NCBI GenBank assembly: GCA_020852655.1
Contig: JADZAI010000009.1
Location: forward strand, 17,185 to 81,184
DNA length: 64,000 nt
Direction: 5' to 3'
DNA from: Alphaproteobacteria bacterium
GTDB lineage: Bacteria; Pseudomonadota; Alphaproteobacteria; Micropepsales; Micropepsaceae
A model generated the notes under the pieces. It searched no databases. It saw only the letters and a list, made by a program, of their open reading frames with translations, and was not told the DNA's origin. Position 1 is the stretch's first letter. Each line of letters opens with the position of its first letter. Positions 50,809 through 61,724 of the stretch are shown here, piece after piece. The position numbers and the translations under genes were made by a program.

Positions 50809-51972
50809 ATGACCGATCGATCTTTGCCGCTTCTCGGCGCGCCCCTGCGCGATCTGTTCCTCCTCCAGTCCGGTGCGACCTTCCTGAACCACGGCTCGTT
50901 CGGGGCGGTGCCGGCGCCGGTGCGTCAGGCGCAGGAGGCGTGGCGGGTCAGGGTCGAGACGCAGCCGGACGTCTTCTTCCGCGAGACCGCATGGACGGCG
51001 TTGCGTGAGACCGCCGACCGCATCGGCCGCTTCGCCGGGGCGGAGGGCGGCGGACTGGTCTTCGTGCCGAATGTCACGGAGGCCGTGGCGACCGTGCTCG
51101 ATGCGATGCGCTTCGGGCCCGGCGACGAGATCGTGCTGTTCGATGTCGCCTATGCCGCGGTGAAGCGGGCGGTCGACGTGACCTGCGCCCGGACCGGTGC
51201 GCAGATCCGGCCGATGGCGACCGGCCTTCGGATGACCCCGGCGGCCTATGCCGAGGCGCTGCGGGCGAAGCTCTCCGCGAAGACCCGGCTCGTGCTGCTC
51301 GATCACATCGTGTCGCCGACGGCGCAGCTTGTTCCGATCGAGGCCCTGATACCGATCGCCAGAGAAGCGGGTGCGCGCGTGTTCGTCGACGGCGCGCATG
51401 CCATCGGCCAGCTCCGGCTGGATATCACGCGGCTGGGTGCGGACTGGTACGCGAGCAACGCCCACAAATGGCTGTTCGCGCCGCGCGGCTGCTGCGTCCT
51501 CTACACCGCGCCGGAGGTGCGGGCGCAGACGCATCCGGTGGTGGTCAGCCACTATTACGAAGACCCCTATCCGCGCCGCTTCGACTATGTCGGCACGCGC
51601 GACGTGACGCCCTATCTGGCGGCCGCCGCAGCCGCCGATTTCGTCGATGGCATCGGCCTCGATGCGATGACCGGCCATCGCGCCGCGCTTCTTGCGGCGG
51701 CCGACCAGGCGCTCGGCCGCCTCGGCGCGACGCCCGTGATACCGCGCGCTCCGGCGCTCGCCGCCTGGGCGTTGCCGCAGTCGCGACCGGCCGAACCGGA
51801 GGACGGCCCCGCGCTGATGAAGGCGCTGTGGCGGGAGGCGCAGGTCCAGATCGCCGCTTCGGCCACGCACGGGCGCCTGCTGCTGCGCCTGTCGCTCCAG
51901 GTCTACAACGACACCGGCGACATCGACCGCTGTGCCACCGCCCTCGGCCGCCTCGGCTGGCCGGGGCGCTAG
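50809..51972 (+). CDS. Class V aminotransferase, isopenicillin-N epimerase-like
   Basis: 387 residues from ATG 50809. A class V PLP fold: NHGSFGAVPAPVR at the N-terminus, VDGAHAIGQLRLDI and the PLP-lysine motif SNAHKWLFAPRG (Lys at about 224). The family includes CefD-type epimerases, cysteine desulfurases and selenocysteine lyases; the NHGS opening and the YVGTRDVTPYL motif fit the CefD-like branch, but no beta-lactam genes are nearby. Probably co-transcribed with rlmI (19-base gap). Confidence 0.87.
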   Translation: MTDRSLPLLGAPLRDLFLLQSGATFLNHGSFGAVPAPVRQAQEAWRVRVETQPDVFFRETAWTALRETADRIGRFAGAEGGGLVFVPNVTEAVATVLDAMRFGPGDEIVLFDVAYAAVKRAVDVTCARTGAQIRPMATGLRMTPAAYAEALRAKLSAKTRLVLLDHIVSPTAQLVPIEALIPIAREAGARVFVDGAHAIGQLRLDITRLGADWYASNAHKWLFAPRGCCVLYTAPEVRAQTHPVVVSHYYEDPYPRRFDYVGTRDVTPYLAAAAAADFVDGIGLDAMTGHRAALLAAADQALGRLGATPVIPRAPALAAWALPQSRPAEPEDGPALMKALWREAQVQIAASATHGRLLLRLSLQVYNDTGDIDRCATALGRLGWPGR

Positions 51973-52035
51973 AGGGATTCTTGGCGACTCGGGCGCCCCC
52001 ACCCGGCTAAGCTGTCGGCCGAAGCAGGTTTCCCC

Positions 52036-53808
52036 ATGACACGACTGAGCCGCATCGCCGCCGGAGTGCTAGCCGCCATGACCTTTACCGCCGCCGCACT
52101 CGGCGAGCCGCAGACGACCGACTACGCCATCGGCGGGCGCGACCGCATCACCGGGGCGCCCTTCGCCACGCGCGCCCCGGTGCTGGCGACGCACGGCATG
52201 GCCGCGACGGCCCAGCCGCTGGCCAGCCAGATCGCGATCGATGTCCTCAAAGCCGGCGGCAGCGCGGTCGATGCCGCCATCGCCGCGAATGCCGCGCTGG
52301 GGCTGATGGAGCCGGTCTCCTGCGGCATCGGCGGCGATCTCTTCGCCATCGTGTGGGACCCGAAGACCCGCAAGCTCTACGGCTATAACGGCTCGGGCCG
52401 CTCGCCGATGGGCCGCTCCTACGGGCAGATGAAAGCGAAGATCGGCGACAGGCCGATCCCCGGCTTCGGCTCGCTGAGCGTCACCGTGCCCGGCGCCGTC
52501 GACGGCTGGTTCGCGCTGCATGAAAAATTCGGCCGCCTGCCGATGCAGCAGATCCTCGCGCCGGCGATCGGCTACGCCAAGGACGGCTTCCCGGTCACCG
52601 AGCTGATCGCCTATTACCTCGACCGCAACATGGCCCGCCTCGGCGCCATGTACGACAAAGGCGGCTCTCCCATCGAGGAGTTCGCCAATGCCCGCGCGAC
52701 CTATCTGGTCAACGGCGTCACGCCCAAGCAGGGCGACATCTTCCGCAATCCGAACCTCGCGCATACCTATGAGCTGATCGCGGCGGGCGGGCGCGATGCC
52801 TATTACAAGGGCGAGATCGCGCGCACGGCCGACAGCTATTTCCGCCGCATCGGCGGCGACCTGCGCTACGAGGATTTCGCGGCGCACAAGGGCGAATGGG
52901 TCGAGCCGGCGTCGATCAGCTATCGCGGCGTCGACGTCTACGGCCTGCCGCCGAACAGCCAGGGCCTCGCGACGCTGCAAATGCTGAGCATACTGGAGGG
53001 CTTCGACATGAAGTCCTTCGGCGCCGGTTCGGCGAATTCCGTGCACGCGATGATCGAAGCCAAGCGGCTCGCGTTCGAAGATGCCGCCCGCTACTACGCC
53101 GACCCCGCTTTTGCGAAGATTCCGCAGAAGTGGCTTTTGTCCAAGGCATACGCCGCGGAACGGCGGGCGCTGATCGCGATGGACCGCGCCATGCCGACGG
53201 TCCAGCCGGGCTCCGCACCGATGAATTCGGATACGACCTATCTCACCGTCGCCGACAAGGACGGCATGATGATCTCCATCATCCAGTCGAATTATCGCGG
53301 CATGGGATCGGGCCTCGTCGCCGACAATCTCGGCTTCATGTTCCAGGACCGCGGCGAGCTCTACACGATGCAGCCCGGCCATCCGAACGTCTACGCGCCG
53401 AACAAGCGGCCCTTCCAGACGATCATCCCCGGCTTCGCGATGAAGGACGGGGAGCCCTGGCTCTCGTTCGGCGTCATGGGCGGCGACATGCAGCCGCAGG
53501 GCCAGACGCAGATCATCGTCAATATGGTCGACTACGGCATGAATGTGCAGGAAGCGGGCGACGCCGCACGCTGGCACCATTTGGGCTCGACCGAGGTGAC
53601 GGGCGAAGCGGCCAAGGGCGTCGGCACGGTGGAGCTGGAGTCCGGCATGCCGGCGGCGACGGTGGAGGAGCTGAAGCGCCGCGGGCATGTGATCGTGCCC
53701 GGGACCGGCGGCTTCGGCGGCTATCAGGCGATCATGCGCGACCCCAAGACGGGCGTTTACTGGGGCGCTTCGGAGAGCACCAAGGACGGTGCGGCGATCG
53801 GGTATTAG
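52036..53808 (+). CDS. ggt: Gamma-glutamyltranspeptidase
   Basis: 590 residues. A Sec signal peptide (about 1-23) directs it to the periplasm. The precursor would self-cleave before Thr400 in SDTTYLTVAD, giving large and small subunits; the Thr is the nucleophile. Nearby substrate-binding features are kept (GSAVDAAIAANAALGLMEP, GIGGDLF, GGFGGYQAI). It hydrolyses or transfers gamma-glutamyl groups from glutathione. It overlaps nothing; the YqhA gene follows by three bases. Confidence 0.94.
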   Translation: MTRLSRIAAGVLAAMTFTAAALGEPQTTDYAIGGRDRITGAPFATRAPVLATHGMAATAQPLASQIAIDVLKAGGSAVDAAIAANAALGLMEPVSCGIGGDLFAIVWDPKTRKLYGYNGSGRSPMGRSYGQMKAKIGDRPIPGFGSLSVTVPGAVDGWFALHEKFGRLPMQQILAPAIGYAKDGFPVTELIAYYLDRNMARLGAMYDKGGSPIEEFANARATYLVNGVTPKQGDIFRNPNLAHTYELIAAGGRDAYYKGEIARTADSYFRRIGGDLRYEDFAAHKGEWVEPASISYRGVDVYGLPPNSQGLATLQMLSILEGFDMKSFGAGSANSVHAMIEAKRLAFEDAARYYADPAFAKIPQKWLLSKAYAAERRALIAMDRAMPTVQPGSAPMNSDTTYLTVADKDGMMISIIQSNYRGMGSGLVADNLGFMFQDRGELYTMQPGHPNVYAPNKRPFQTIIPGFAMKDGEPWLSFGVMGGDMQPQGQTQIIVNMVDYGMNVQEAGDAARWHHLGSTEVTGEAAKGVGTVELESGMPAATVEELKRRGHVIVPGTGGFGGYQAIMRDPKTGVYWGASESTKDGAAIGY

Positions 53809-53811
53809 GCA

Positions 53812-54381
53812 ATGACGGATCAGACACCTGCGACTGCCGCACCATCCGCCGGCAGCGCGATGGGGCGGCTGCAAAGCGCCGTGGAGCGGGTGATCCTCTA
53901 CAGCCGCTTCCTGCTCGTCGTGTTCTATATCGGCCTCGCGGTGGCGCTGGCTGCCTTCGCCCTCAGCTTCGTCGTCAAGCTCGCGATGCTGATGCCGCAG
54001 ACGCTGAGCATGGACGAGACGCAGATTCTCATGGCGATGCTCGTCCTCATCGACAAGGCACTGGTCGCGAGCCTGATCGTGATGGTGATGCTCTCGTCCT
54101 ACGAGAATTTCGTCGGCCGCTTCGAGGACGGCATCCGCGAGGATTCCCCCTCCTGGCTCGGCCGGCTCGATCCGAACAGCCTGAAGATCAAGGTTGCGGC
54201 GACGATCGTGGCCATCTCGTCGATCAACCTTTTGCAGAGCTTCCTGACGGTGGAGCAGCAGAGCGAGAAGGAGATTTTCTGGAAGACGATCGTGCATATC
54301 GTCTTCCTGGCCTCGGCCCTCGCCCTCGGCGTCCTCGACCGGATCACCTCGCACAAGCCCAAGCTGGTGGGGGAAAAATGA
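53812..54381 (+). CDS. YqhA/UPF0114-family membrane protein
   Basis: 189 residues, three to four membrane helices (about 30-55, 78-100, 130-150 and 155-172). The family signature is clear (ILYSRFLLVVFYIGLAVAL; MLSSYENFVGRFE). UPF0114 proteins are conserved inner-membrane proteins of unknown function. It is three bases downstream of ggt, so it is probably in the same operon. Confidence 0.87.
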   Translation: MTDQTPATAAPSAGSAMGRLQSAVERVILYSRFLLVVFYIGLAVALAAFALSFVVKLAMLMPQTLSMDETQILMAMLVLIDKALVASLIVMVMLSSYENFVGRFEDGIREDSPSWLGRLDPNSLKIKVAATIVAISSINLLQSFLTVEQQSEKEIFWKTIVHIVFLASALALGVLDRITSHKPKLVGEK

Positions 54382-54449
54382 GCCGGAGCGCCGCCGGCGT
54401 GACGGCCGACGGCTATCCGAACGACACGTAAGCCGCCATCATCGCGGAT

Positions 54450-56723
54450 ATGCCGCCGATCCTCTCCCGAGCCTTTGCGATTTTCGTGGCGCTGGTGACC
54501 AGTTCCTGCGCCGCGCTCTTTCCGCGCCCCGTGACGACCGAGGAGCGGCTCGCGGTGTTCCCGACGAAGGGCCTGCCGCTCGACCAGCCGGTGACGATCC
54601 GCTGGAACGCGTATCAGGTGCCCTATGTGGAGGCGAAGACGGACCACGACCTCGCCTTCTCGCTGGGCCTCGTGCACGCCCATCTGCGGCTCGGGCAACT
54701 GGGGGCGATCCGGTATCTGCTCGCCGGCCGCGCGTCGGAGCTTGCCGGGCCGTTCGTGGTGCCGGATTTCGACAAGGCGATCCGCGCGCTCGACTTTCGC
54801 CACTCCGCCGCCGCGATGGTGAAGGCGATGCCGGAACGCAGCCGGGCCTATCTCCAGGCCTTCGTCGACGGGCTGAACTACTATCAGCGGCAGGCGAAGG
54901 ATCTTCCGCCGGAATATGGCCTGCTGGGGATCAGGCGGCAGGACTTCACGGTGGAAGACATCGCCGCGATCAGCCGTGTCGCCGGCATCGACATCAACTG
55001 GTTCACGACGATCGCGCTGATGCGCCAGCGCGATCTGCCGGAGTATGAGGCGATCCGCGCCCGCATGTTCGCGGCGGGCGACGGACCGACGGTGAGCTTC
55101 GACGCCACGCGCACCTCGCTGTTCTTCGACCTGCTCGGCAGCACGATCCGCTCCGGCTCGAACTCCTTCGCGGTCGGCGCCGAGAAGTCGGCGAGCGGCG
55201 CGCCGATGATCGCCAGCGATCCGCATCTCGGCGTGATGCTGCCCAATCTCTGGGTCATGGCCGGCATGCATTCGCCCTCGTATCAGGGCGTCGGCATGAT
55301 GATCCCCGGAACGCCGTTCCTGGCGTTCGGCCGCACGCCGGCGATCGCCTGGGGCGGCACCAATATGCGGGCGTCGCACACCGACTTTTACGACGTCTCG
55401 AAGGTCGACAAGGCGCGCATCGCAGAGACGAAATCGCGCATCGGCAAGCGGCTCTGGTTCGGCGAAGACACGACGACGCGCTGGGTGGACGGCATCGGGC
55501 CGATCATGTCCGACACCCTGGTCATGCAGGATGCGACGCGCCCCGGCGAGGTGATCGCCCTGCGCTGGATGGGCCATGAGGTGACGGACGAGATCACCGC
55601 GATCCTCGATGCCTCGCGGACGGATACGCCGCAGGCCTTTCGCGCGGCGCTGAAGACCTTCGCGCTGCCGGCGCAGAACTTCATATACGCCGACACCAGC
55701 GGCAACATCGCGCAGGTCACCGCGACCATGCTGCCGCGCCGGCCCTATGACGAACTGCCGCGGAACGTCGCGCTCGACGCGACCGACCCGGCCAATATGT
55801 GGTCGGACATTCTCGATCCGACCGAACTGCCCTGGACGCTGAACCCGCCGGAGGGGTTCGTCGCCAGCGCCAACAACAAGCCCTACGAGGCGCAGCCCGG
55901 CGTACCGGTCGGCTTCTTTTTCGCGGCGGATGAACGCATTCGCCGCATCCGCCAGATGCTGGGCGCCAAGGACCAGATCACGCTCGACGATCTGAAGGCG
56001 ATGCAGCGCGATACGGTGTCGTTGTTCGTGCGCGAGATGATCCCGGGTCTCGCCAAGGCGATCGCGGAAGCCGGCGCGCGCGCCGACGACCCGGCCTTCG
56101 TGGATCGCCTCTTGGCGTTCGACGGCGACTATCGCATCGACTCGGTGTCGGCGCCCGCCTTCGAGACCTTCCTCTTCCACCTCGCGCCGCGCGTCTACGG
56201 CGTCGCGACGCCCGGCGAGATTCCGTCCTATCTCGGCAACTGGGACGGCATGGGCAAGTGGTTCATCGCCGACCTGAACGCCATGCCGCCGGAGAGGCGC
56301 AACGCCGCCATCCGCGAAGCCGTGAAGCTGGCGGCCGCCGACGCGGCGCCCTTCCGCACATGGGGCGACATGCATCGGCTCCAGGTCGCGCACATGCTCG
56401 GCGCCATTCCCGTTCTCGGCGACCGCTTCGTCTATGCCGACCTGCCGACCGCAGGCTCGCGCCAGACCATGTTCAAGACGGCGCACGGCTTCGAGAACAC
56501 GCTGCACGCGACGCGCTACGGCAGCCAGTCGCGCCATGTGTCGGACATGTCGGATCTCGACTCCAACTGGTTCGTGCTGCTCGGCGGCAATGACGGGTGG
56601 ATCGGCTCGGCGAATTTCGTGGACCAGGTCGATCTCTGGCAGCGCGGCGACTACATCCGCATGCCGCTGCGCCCCGAAACCATCGCGAAGGAGTTTCCGA
56701 TCGTGATGGAGCTGACGAATTGA
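54450..56723 (+). CDS. Penicillin acylase-family N-terminal nucleophile amidohydrolase
   Basis: 757 residues. A hydrophobic N-terminus with Cys20 (TSSC) is a poor lipobox, so lipidation is uncertain. The precursor would be cut before Ser237 (SGSNSFAVGAEKS), the Ntn nucleophile, and an Asn/Arg-rich loop follows (LASDPHLG-type reading IASDPHLGVMLP). Substrates of the family include penicillin, quorum-sensing acyl-homoserine lactones and other acylated amines. It lies after ggt-yqhA on the same strand, in the periplasm. Confidence 0.9.
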   Translation: MPPILSRAFAIFVALVTSSCAALFPRPVTTEERLAVFPTKGLPLDQPVTIRWNAYQVPYVEAKTDHDLAFSLGLVHAHLRLGQLGAIRYLLAGRASELAGPFVVPDFDKAIRALDFRHSAAAMVKAMPERSRAYLQAFVDGLNYYQRQAKDLPPEYGLLGIRRQDFTVEDIAAISRVAGIDINWFTTIALMRQRDLPEYEAIRARMFAAGDGPTVSFDATRTSLFFDLLGSTIRSGSNSFAVGAEKSASGAPMIASDPHLGVMLPNLWVMAGMHSPSYQGVGMMIPGTPFLAFGRTPAIAWGGTNMRASHTDFYDVSKVDKARIAETKSRIGKRLWFGEDTTTRWVDGIGPIMSDTLVMQDATRPGEVIALRWMGHEVTDEITAILDASRTDTPQAFRAALKTFALPAQNFIYADTSGNIAQVTATMLPRRPYDELPRNVALDATDPANMWSDILDPTELPWTLNPPEGFVASANNKPYEAQPGVPVGFFFAADERIRRIRQMLGAKDQITLDDLKAMQRDTVSLFVREMIPGLAKAIAEAGARADDPAFVDRLLAFDGDYRIDSVSAPAFETFLFHLAPRVYGVATPGEIPSYLGNWDGMGKWFIADLNAMPPERRNAAIREAVKLAAADAAPFRTWGDMHRLQVAHMLGAIPVLGDRFVYADLPTAGSRQTMFKTAHGFENTLHATRYGSQSRHVSDMSDLDSNWFVLLGGNDGWIGSANFVDQVDLWQRGDYIRMPLRPETIAKEFPIVMELTN

Positions 56724-56874
56724 GGGCGAGCGCCCTCTCGATCCTCCTCCGCGACGCGCAGCGTCACGAGGGGAGGGAACCGCCAAAGGCGGCCGCTCTC
56801 GCTGTTCCCGGGCTGAGTTCTGCAAACGCGGCATCAGAGTTCGCCCCCTCCACCGCGCGGGCGAGGATCATCTG

Positions 56875-58404
56875 ATGCCGCTCGACCTGACCCCAGCGCT
56901 CCGCCTCTACGGCCGCTATCGCCGCTGGCGTCTGGCGAGTCTGGATCCCGAGCGCGCCCAGGAGCGCGAACTGCTTCGGCTGGTTCGCGCCGCCCGCAAC
57001 ACGCGCTTCGGGCGGGATCACGACTTCGCAGGCATCAAGAATGTCGCGGACTTCCAGGCGCGCGTTCCGCTGCGCCGGTACGAGGATATGTGGCGCGACT
57101 ATTGGCAGCCGGCTTTTCCGACGCTCGATGACGTCTCGTGGCCCGGCCGCATCCCCTATTTCGCCGTCTCGTCGGGCACCACGTCGGGCACCAGCAAATA
57201 TATCCCGCTTTCGCGCCAGATGCGGCAGTCGAACGTGCGGGCCGCGCTGGACGTTCTTGCGTTTCATGCAAAGGCCAAGCCGAAGAGCCGCTTCTTCGCC
57301 GGGCCGACCTTCATGCTGGGCGGTTCGACGACCCTGGTGAAGGAGGCCGACGGCGTGCATTCCGGCGACCTCTCCGCGATCGCCGCGATGACCCTGCCCC
57401 GCTGGGCGGCGCCCTATGCCTTTCCGCCGAACGAACTCGCCCTGCTCACCGACTGGAACGAGAAACTCTCGCGCACGGCCGAAGCCTCGCTGCACCAGGA
57501 CATCCGCGCCCTTACCGGCACGCCGTCCTGGGTGCTCATCCTGCTGGAGCGCGTGCGCGCCTTGCGCGACGCGGGCGGTGCAGCCGAGGCGCCGCTCTAC
57601 CCGCATCTCAGCCTCTACATCCATGGCGGCGTGAATTTCGCGCCCTACCGCCAGCGTTTCGCCAAGATGTTCGAGGGCCAGGACGTCGACCTTCGCGAGG
57701 TCTATCCCGCCTCCGAAGGTTTCATCGCGGCGGCCGACCGGGGACCGGGCGAGGGGCTTCGGCTCTTCCTCGACACGGGCCTCTTCTTCGAGTTCGTGCC
57801 GCTTGCCCAACTCGGTGCGCCGAATCCGACACGGCACTGGGTGAAAACGATCCAGCCGGACGTGAACTACGCCGTGGTGATGACAACGTGCGCCGGCCTC
57901 TTCTCCTATGTCATCGGCGACACCGTGCGCTTCGTCGACACGAGGACGCCGCGCCTGCTCATCACCGGCCGCACGTCCTATATGCTCTCGGCCTTCGGCG
58001 AGCATCTGATCGGCGAGGAGATCGAGAAGGCGGTGACCGAAGCCGCCGGCGGCATCGGCGCTCAGGTCACGGATTTCAGCGTCGGCACGATCTATCCGGA
58101 CGCGGAAGGCGATCTCGGGCAGCATCTCTATATCGTGGAATTCGAGACGGAACCGCAGCGCGAGGCGCTGCTGCGCTTCGCCGCCGCGATCGACGACACG
58201 CTGCTGCACATGAACGACGACTATCGCGCCCATCGCGCCGGCGGCCACGGCCTCAAGGCGCCGCGGGTTCAAGCCGTAGGACCTGGCACCTTCGCCGCAT
58301 GGATGGAAAGCCGCGGCCGTGCCGGCGGCCAAAACAAAGTGCCCCGCATCATCAACGATGCGGGGCTGTTCGAAGGCCTGAAATCCTTCACCGGCGCGGG
58401 TTAG
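56875..58404 (+). CDS. GH3-family (auxin-responsive promoter-like) adenylating enzyme
   Basis: 509 residues from ATG 56875, with GAGGA upstream. GH3 features are clear: the phosphate-binding SSGTTSGTSKYIP (about 96-108), the ADP-sugar motif YPASEGF (about 277-283), and the C-terminal GHGLKAPRVQ. In plants GH3 enzymes join hormones to amino acids through an acyl-adenylate; bacterial relatives are mostly uncharacterised. It ends overlapping a convergent hydrolase gene by four bases. Confidence 0.9.
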   Translation: MPLDLTPALRLYGRYRRWRLASLDPERAQERELLRLVRAARNTRFGRDHDFAGIKNVADFQARVPLRRYEDMWRDYWQPAFPTLDDVSWPGRIPYFAVSSGTTSGTSKYIPLSRQMRQSNVRAALDVLAFHAKAKPKSRFFAGPTFMLGGSTTLVKEADGVHSGDLSAIAAMTLPRWAAPYAFPPNELALLTDWNEKLSRTAEASLHQDIRALTGTPSWVLILLERVRALRDAGGAAEAPLYPHLSLYIHGGVNFAPYRQRFAKMFEGQDVDLREVYPASEGFIAAADRGPGEGLRLFLDTGLFFEFVPLAQLGAPNPTRHWVKTIQPDVNYAVVMTTCAGLFSYVIGDTVRFVDTRTPRLLITGRTSYMLSAFGEHLIGEEIEKAVTEAAGGIGAQVTDFSVGTIYPDAEGDLGQHLYIVEFETEPQREALLRFAAAIDDTLLHMNDDYRAHRAGGHGLKAPRVQAVGPGTFAAWMESRGRAGGQNKVPRIINDAGLFEGLKSFTGAG

Positions 58405-59177
58405 CCGAGCGCCCCGATAGCCTCGACGACCGCCTTGGTCTTCTCGTGGATCACCATGTGGCCCGCCTCGGGGATCGAGACCAGCGAGGCGCCCGCGATG
58501 CCCTTCTGGAAGGCCCGGGCATAGACCGGCGGGATCAGCTTGTCGCTGTCGCCCCAGACCAGCACCGTCCTGGCCTTCACACGGTAGAGCCGCTGTGCGA
58601 GGCCGCGATCGGGAATGGGGAAGAGGATACGCCCCGCCATGCCGAGCTGGCGTGCGTTCTGCACGAGGTAGCCTTGCAGGAATTTGGGGTCGCTCATGTC
58701 GAGCCCGGCGGTCATCGCCTTGGCGCCCGCTTCGGCGTCGTGGAACAGCAGTGCCGGCATCTCGTACGGCATCATCGCGAAGATATCGGCGATCGGGTGA
58801 TCGTCGAGCCACAGTCCGGCAGGAGCAATCAAGGCAAGGCGCGAAAGGTCGTTCGGCTGCACCGCCGCCATCTCGGCCGCGATCATGCCGCCCATCGAAT
58901 GTCCGGCGATGATCGGGTCCTTCAGGCCCAGCGCCGCGGCGACGTCCCAGTAATGCAGCGTGATGTCGAGCATCTCGCGCAGCTCGTGGCATTCCTCGCT
59001 GTCGCCATAGCCGGGCAGCAGCGGCGCATGGACGCGGTATTTCTCGGCCAGCGCGCTCAGGAACGGGTCGTCGACCGTCACGCCGCCCGCGCCGTGCAGG
59101 AACAGAAGATCGGGTCCCTTGCCGCCCTGGATCACGCGGATCGGCGCATGCGGCGTCTTGATGGTGGTGATTTCCAT
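58401..59177 (-). CDS. Alpha/beta hydrolase
   Basis: 258 residues. The alpha/beta-hydrolase nucleophile elbow is GHSMGG (Ser at about 92), the oxyanion stretch is FLHGAGG (about 27-33), and the catalytic His is in AGHMVIHEK (about 240). The Asp is in WGDSDKLIP. It probably cleaves an ester or C-C bond. It is four bases downstream of the luciferase-like gene on the same strand, so the two form an operon. Confidence 0.9.
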   Translation of the reverse strand: MEITTIKTPHAPIRVIQGGKGPDLLFLHGAGGVTVDDPFLSALAEKYRVHAPLLPGYGDSEECHELREMLDITLHYWDVAAALGLKDPIIAGHSMGGMIAAEMAAVQPNDLSRLALIAPAGLWLDDHPIADIFAMMPYEMPALLFHDAEAGAKAMTAGLDMSDPKFLQGYLVQNARQLGMAGRILFPIPDRGLAQRLYRVKARTVLVWGDSDKLIPPVYARAFQKGIAGASLVSIPEAGHMVIHEKTKAVVEAIGALG

Positions 59178-59181
59178 GGCC

Positions 59182-60456
59182 TTACTCCGCCGCCGGGGCT
59201 GCTTCGCGCGGTGCGCTGGTCGGCGCCGCGGGCAGGCGCCCGGCGCTCAGGCGCTTGTCGATCGGGTGACACCAGAAGCGCGTGTCGTCGGCATAGTCGG
59301 GGAACATGTTGCGCAGCTTCGGCATGACCTTCTCGGCGAAGAGCTTCGTCGAGTACATGCATTTGTCGGCCGGCATGTCGCCGACATGCATCAGGCAGAA
59401 GATGTTGCCGACATGCAGGCCCTTGATGAGGTCTTCCATGCGCTGGCGCACCGTCTCAGGACTGCCGGCGATGACATGGCCTTCCTCGTTCAACTGCTTC
59501 CAGCTCATCGAGCCGTAACCGCCTGTCGGCGGCGCATATTGCGAGAGCGCGCCGGTCTGGATCGTCTTGATCGTGCGATAGCCGGGCGCGTCCGCGAAGC
59601 CCGGATAGACGTGCAGGCAGCGATTGTAGAAATAGTCGATGTGCCTGGCGTAGAGCTTCTCGGCTTCCGCATCCGTCTCGGCGACACAGATCGTCTGCGC
59701 GAAGCCGGCGCGATAGGGCGATTTGTCGGGCGTGCCGCGCTCTTCCACCCGGTCCCAATAGCCCTTCATCAGCGCCCGCGCGCGCAGATAGCCCGAGAAG
59801 CTGAGATAGGAATACGAGTAGGTGTTATCGATGCAGAAATCGTAGGTCTCGACCGAGCCGCCGCCCGGAATATGGATCGGCGGATAGGGCTGCTGGATAG
59901 GCCGCGGCCAGATATTCACGTGGCGCAGCTTGTTGTAGCGGCCGTTGAAGGCGAAGGGCTCGCGCGTCGTCCACGCCTTGATGATCAGGTCGTGCGCTTC
60001 CTGGTATTTCTCGCGGGTCAGCGACGGAATCTGCCCGTAGCAGTAATTGGTGTCCATCGACGTGCCTACCGGGAAGCCGGCCACCAGCCGCCCGCCCGTG
60101 ATGCAGTCGAGCATCGCGAACTCCTCCGCGACGCGCACCGGCGGATTGTAGAGCGCGATCGAATTGCCCAGCACCACGATCGCCGGATCGGTCGTGCGGC
60201 GCGCCAGCCCCGCCGCGATGATGTTCGGGCTCGGCATGATGCCGTAGCCGTTCTGGTGATGCTCGTTGATGCCGATGCCGTCGAAGCCCACCTGCCCGGC
60301 ATATTCCAGCAGGTCCATATAGGTGTTGTAGACCTCGTGGCTCTTCACCGGGTCGAACAGGTTCTGGTCGATATCGACCCAGACCGACCGGTTCTTCTCC
60401 CGGAAATCGTCCGGCAGATAGGGCCAGGGCATCAGGTTGAACCAGGTGAACTTCAT
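59182..60456 (-). CDS. Luciferase-like flavin-dependent monooxygenase
   Basis: 424 residues from ATG 60456. The luciferase-like TIM barrel is clear (MKFTWFNLMPWPYLPDDF; GFDGIGINEHHQNGYG; IVVLGNSIALYNPPVRVAEE). A longer start at 60525 would add 23 unrelated residues and is less likely. It is coupled to the alpha/beta hydrolase, a common arrangement in which an oxygenase product is hydrolysed. Confidence 0.92.
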   Translation of the reverse strand: MKFTWFNLMPWPYLPDDFREKNRSVWVDIDQNLFDPVKSHEVYNTYMDLLEYAGQVGFDGIGINEHHQNGYGIMPSPNIIAAGLARRTTDPAIVVLGNSIALYNPPVRVAEEFAMLDCITGGRLVAGFPVGTSMDTNYCYGQIPSLTREKYQEAHDLIIKAWTTREPFAFNGRYNKLRHVNIWPRPIQQPYPPIHIPGGGSVETYDFCIDNTYSYSYLSFSGYLRARALMKGYWDRVEERGTPDKSPYRAGFAQTICVAETDAEAEKLYARHIDYFYNRCLHVYPGFADAPGYRTIKTIQTGALSQYAPPTGGYGSMSWKQLNEEGHVIAGSPETVRQRMEDLIKGLHVGNIFCLMHVGDMPADKCMYSTKLFAEKVMPKLRNMFPDYADDTRFWCHPIDKRLSAGRLPAAPTSAPREAAPAAE

Positions 60457-60544
60457 GGCGGCCTCCAGTGCGGTTCTTGTGATTTTTGTTCGCAGACAGG
60501 TTAGCGGATTGTCGCCTGACGCCAAGAGCCTCGTGGCCTGCTAG

Positions 60545-61528
<984 letters not shown>

Positions 61529-61573
61529 GGGTGGGTGCGTCTTTGTTGCGTGCGGCTTGTTTGCGATGTGCAG

Positions 61574-61600
61574 CGGCCCCGGAATGGCTTTCCGGGGCCG
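61574..61600. terminator. Hairpin downstream of proline iminopeptidase
   Basis: CGGCCCCGGA (61574-61583) and TCCGGGGCCG (61591-61600) form a perfect 10-base stem with a 7-base loop, 46 bases past the pip stop. The following TTCGGT gives no strong U-tract, so this is a probable but not certain rho-independent terminator. Confidence 0.5.
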
Positions 61601-61724
61601 TTCGGTAGCGGGTGGACTTCGCCACCAAATCTAGTCCTGATCAAATGGTCCTGGTGCGAGCAGTTTTAAAACTTCCGCCTTCAGCGGGCTCGGCGGAAGC
61701 GGCTGACGCAGACAAGAGGCGTCG

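Noticed and set aside
52069..54354. Minus-strand open reading over ggt and the YqhA gene
   Set aside because: Antisense shadow with no recognisable motif; both plus-strand genes are strongly supported.
54099..56834. Minus-strand open reading of 911 codons over the penicillin acylase gene
   Set aside because: Antisense shadow of a well-supported gene; composition is Arg/His/Gly-rich and no family is seen.
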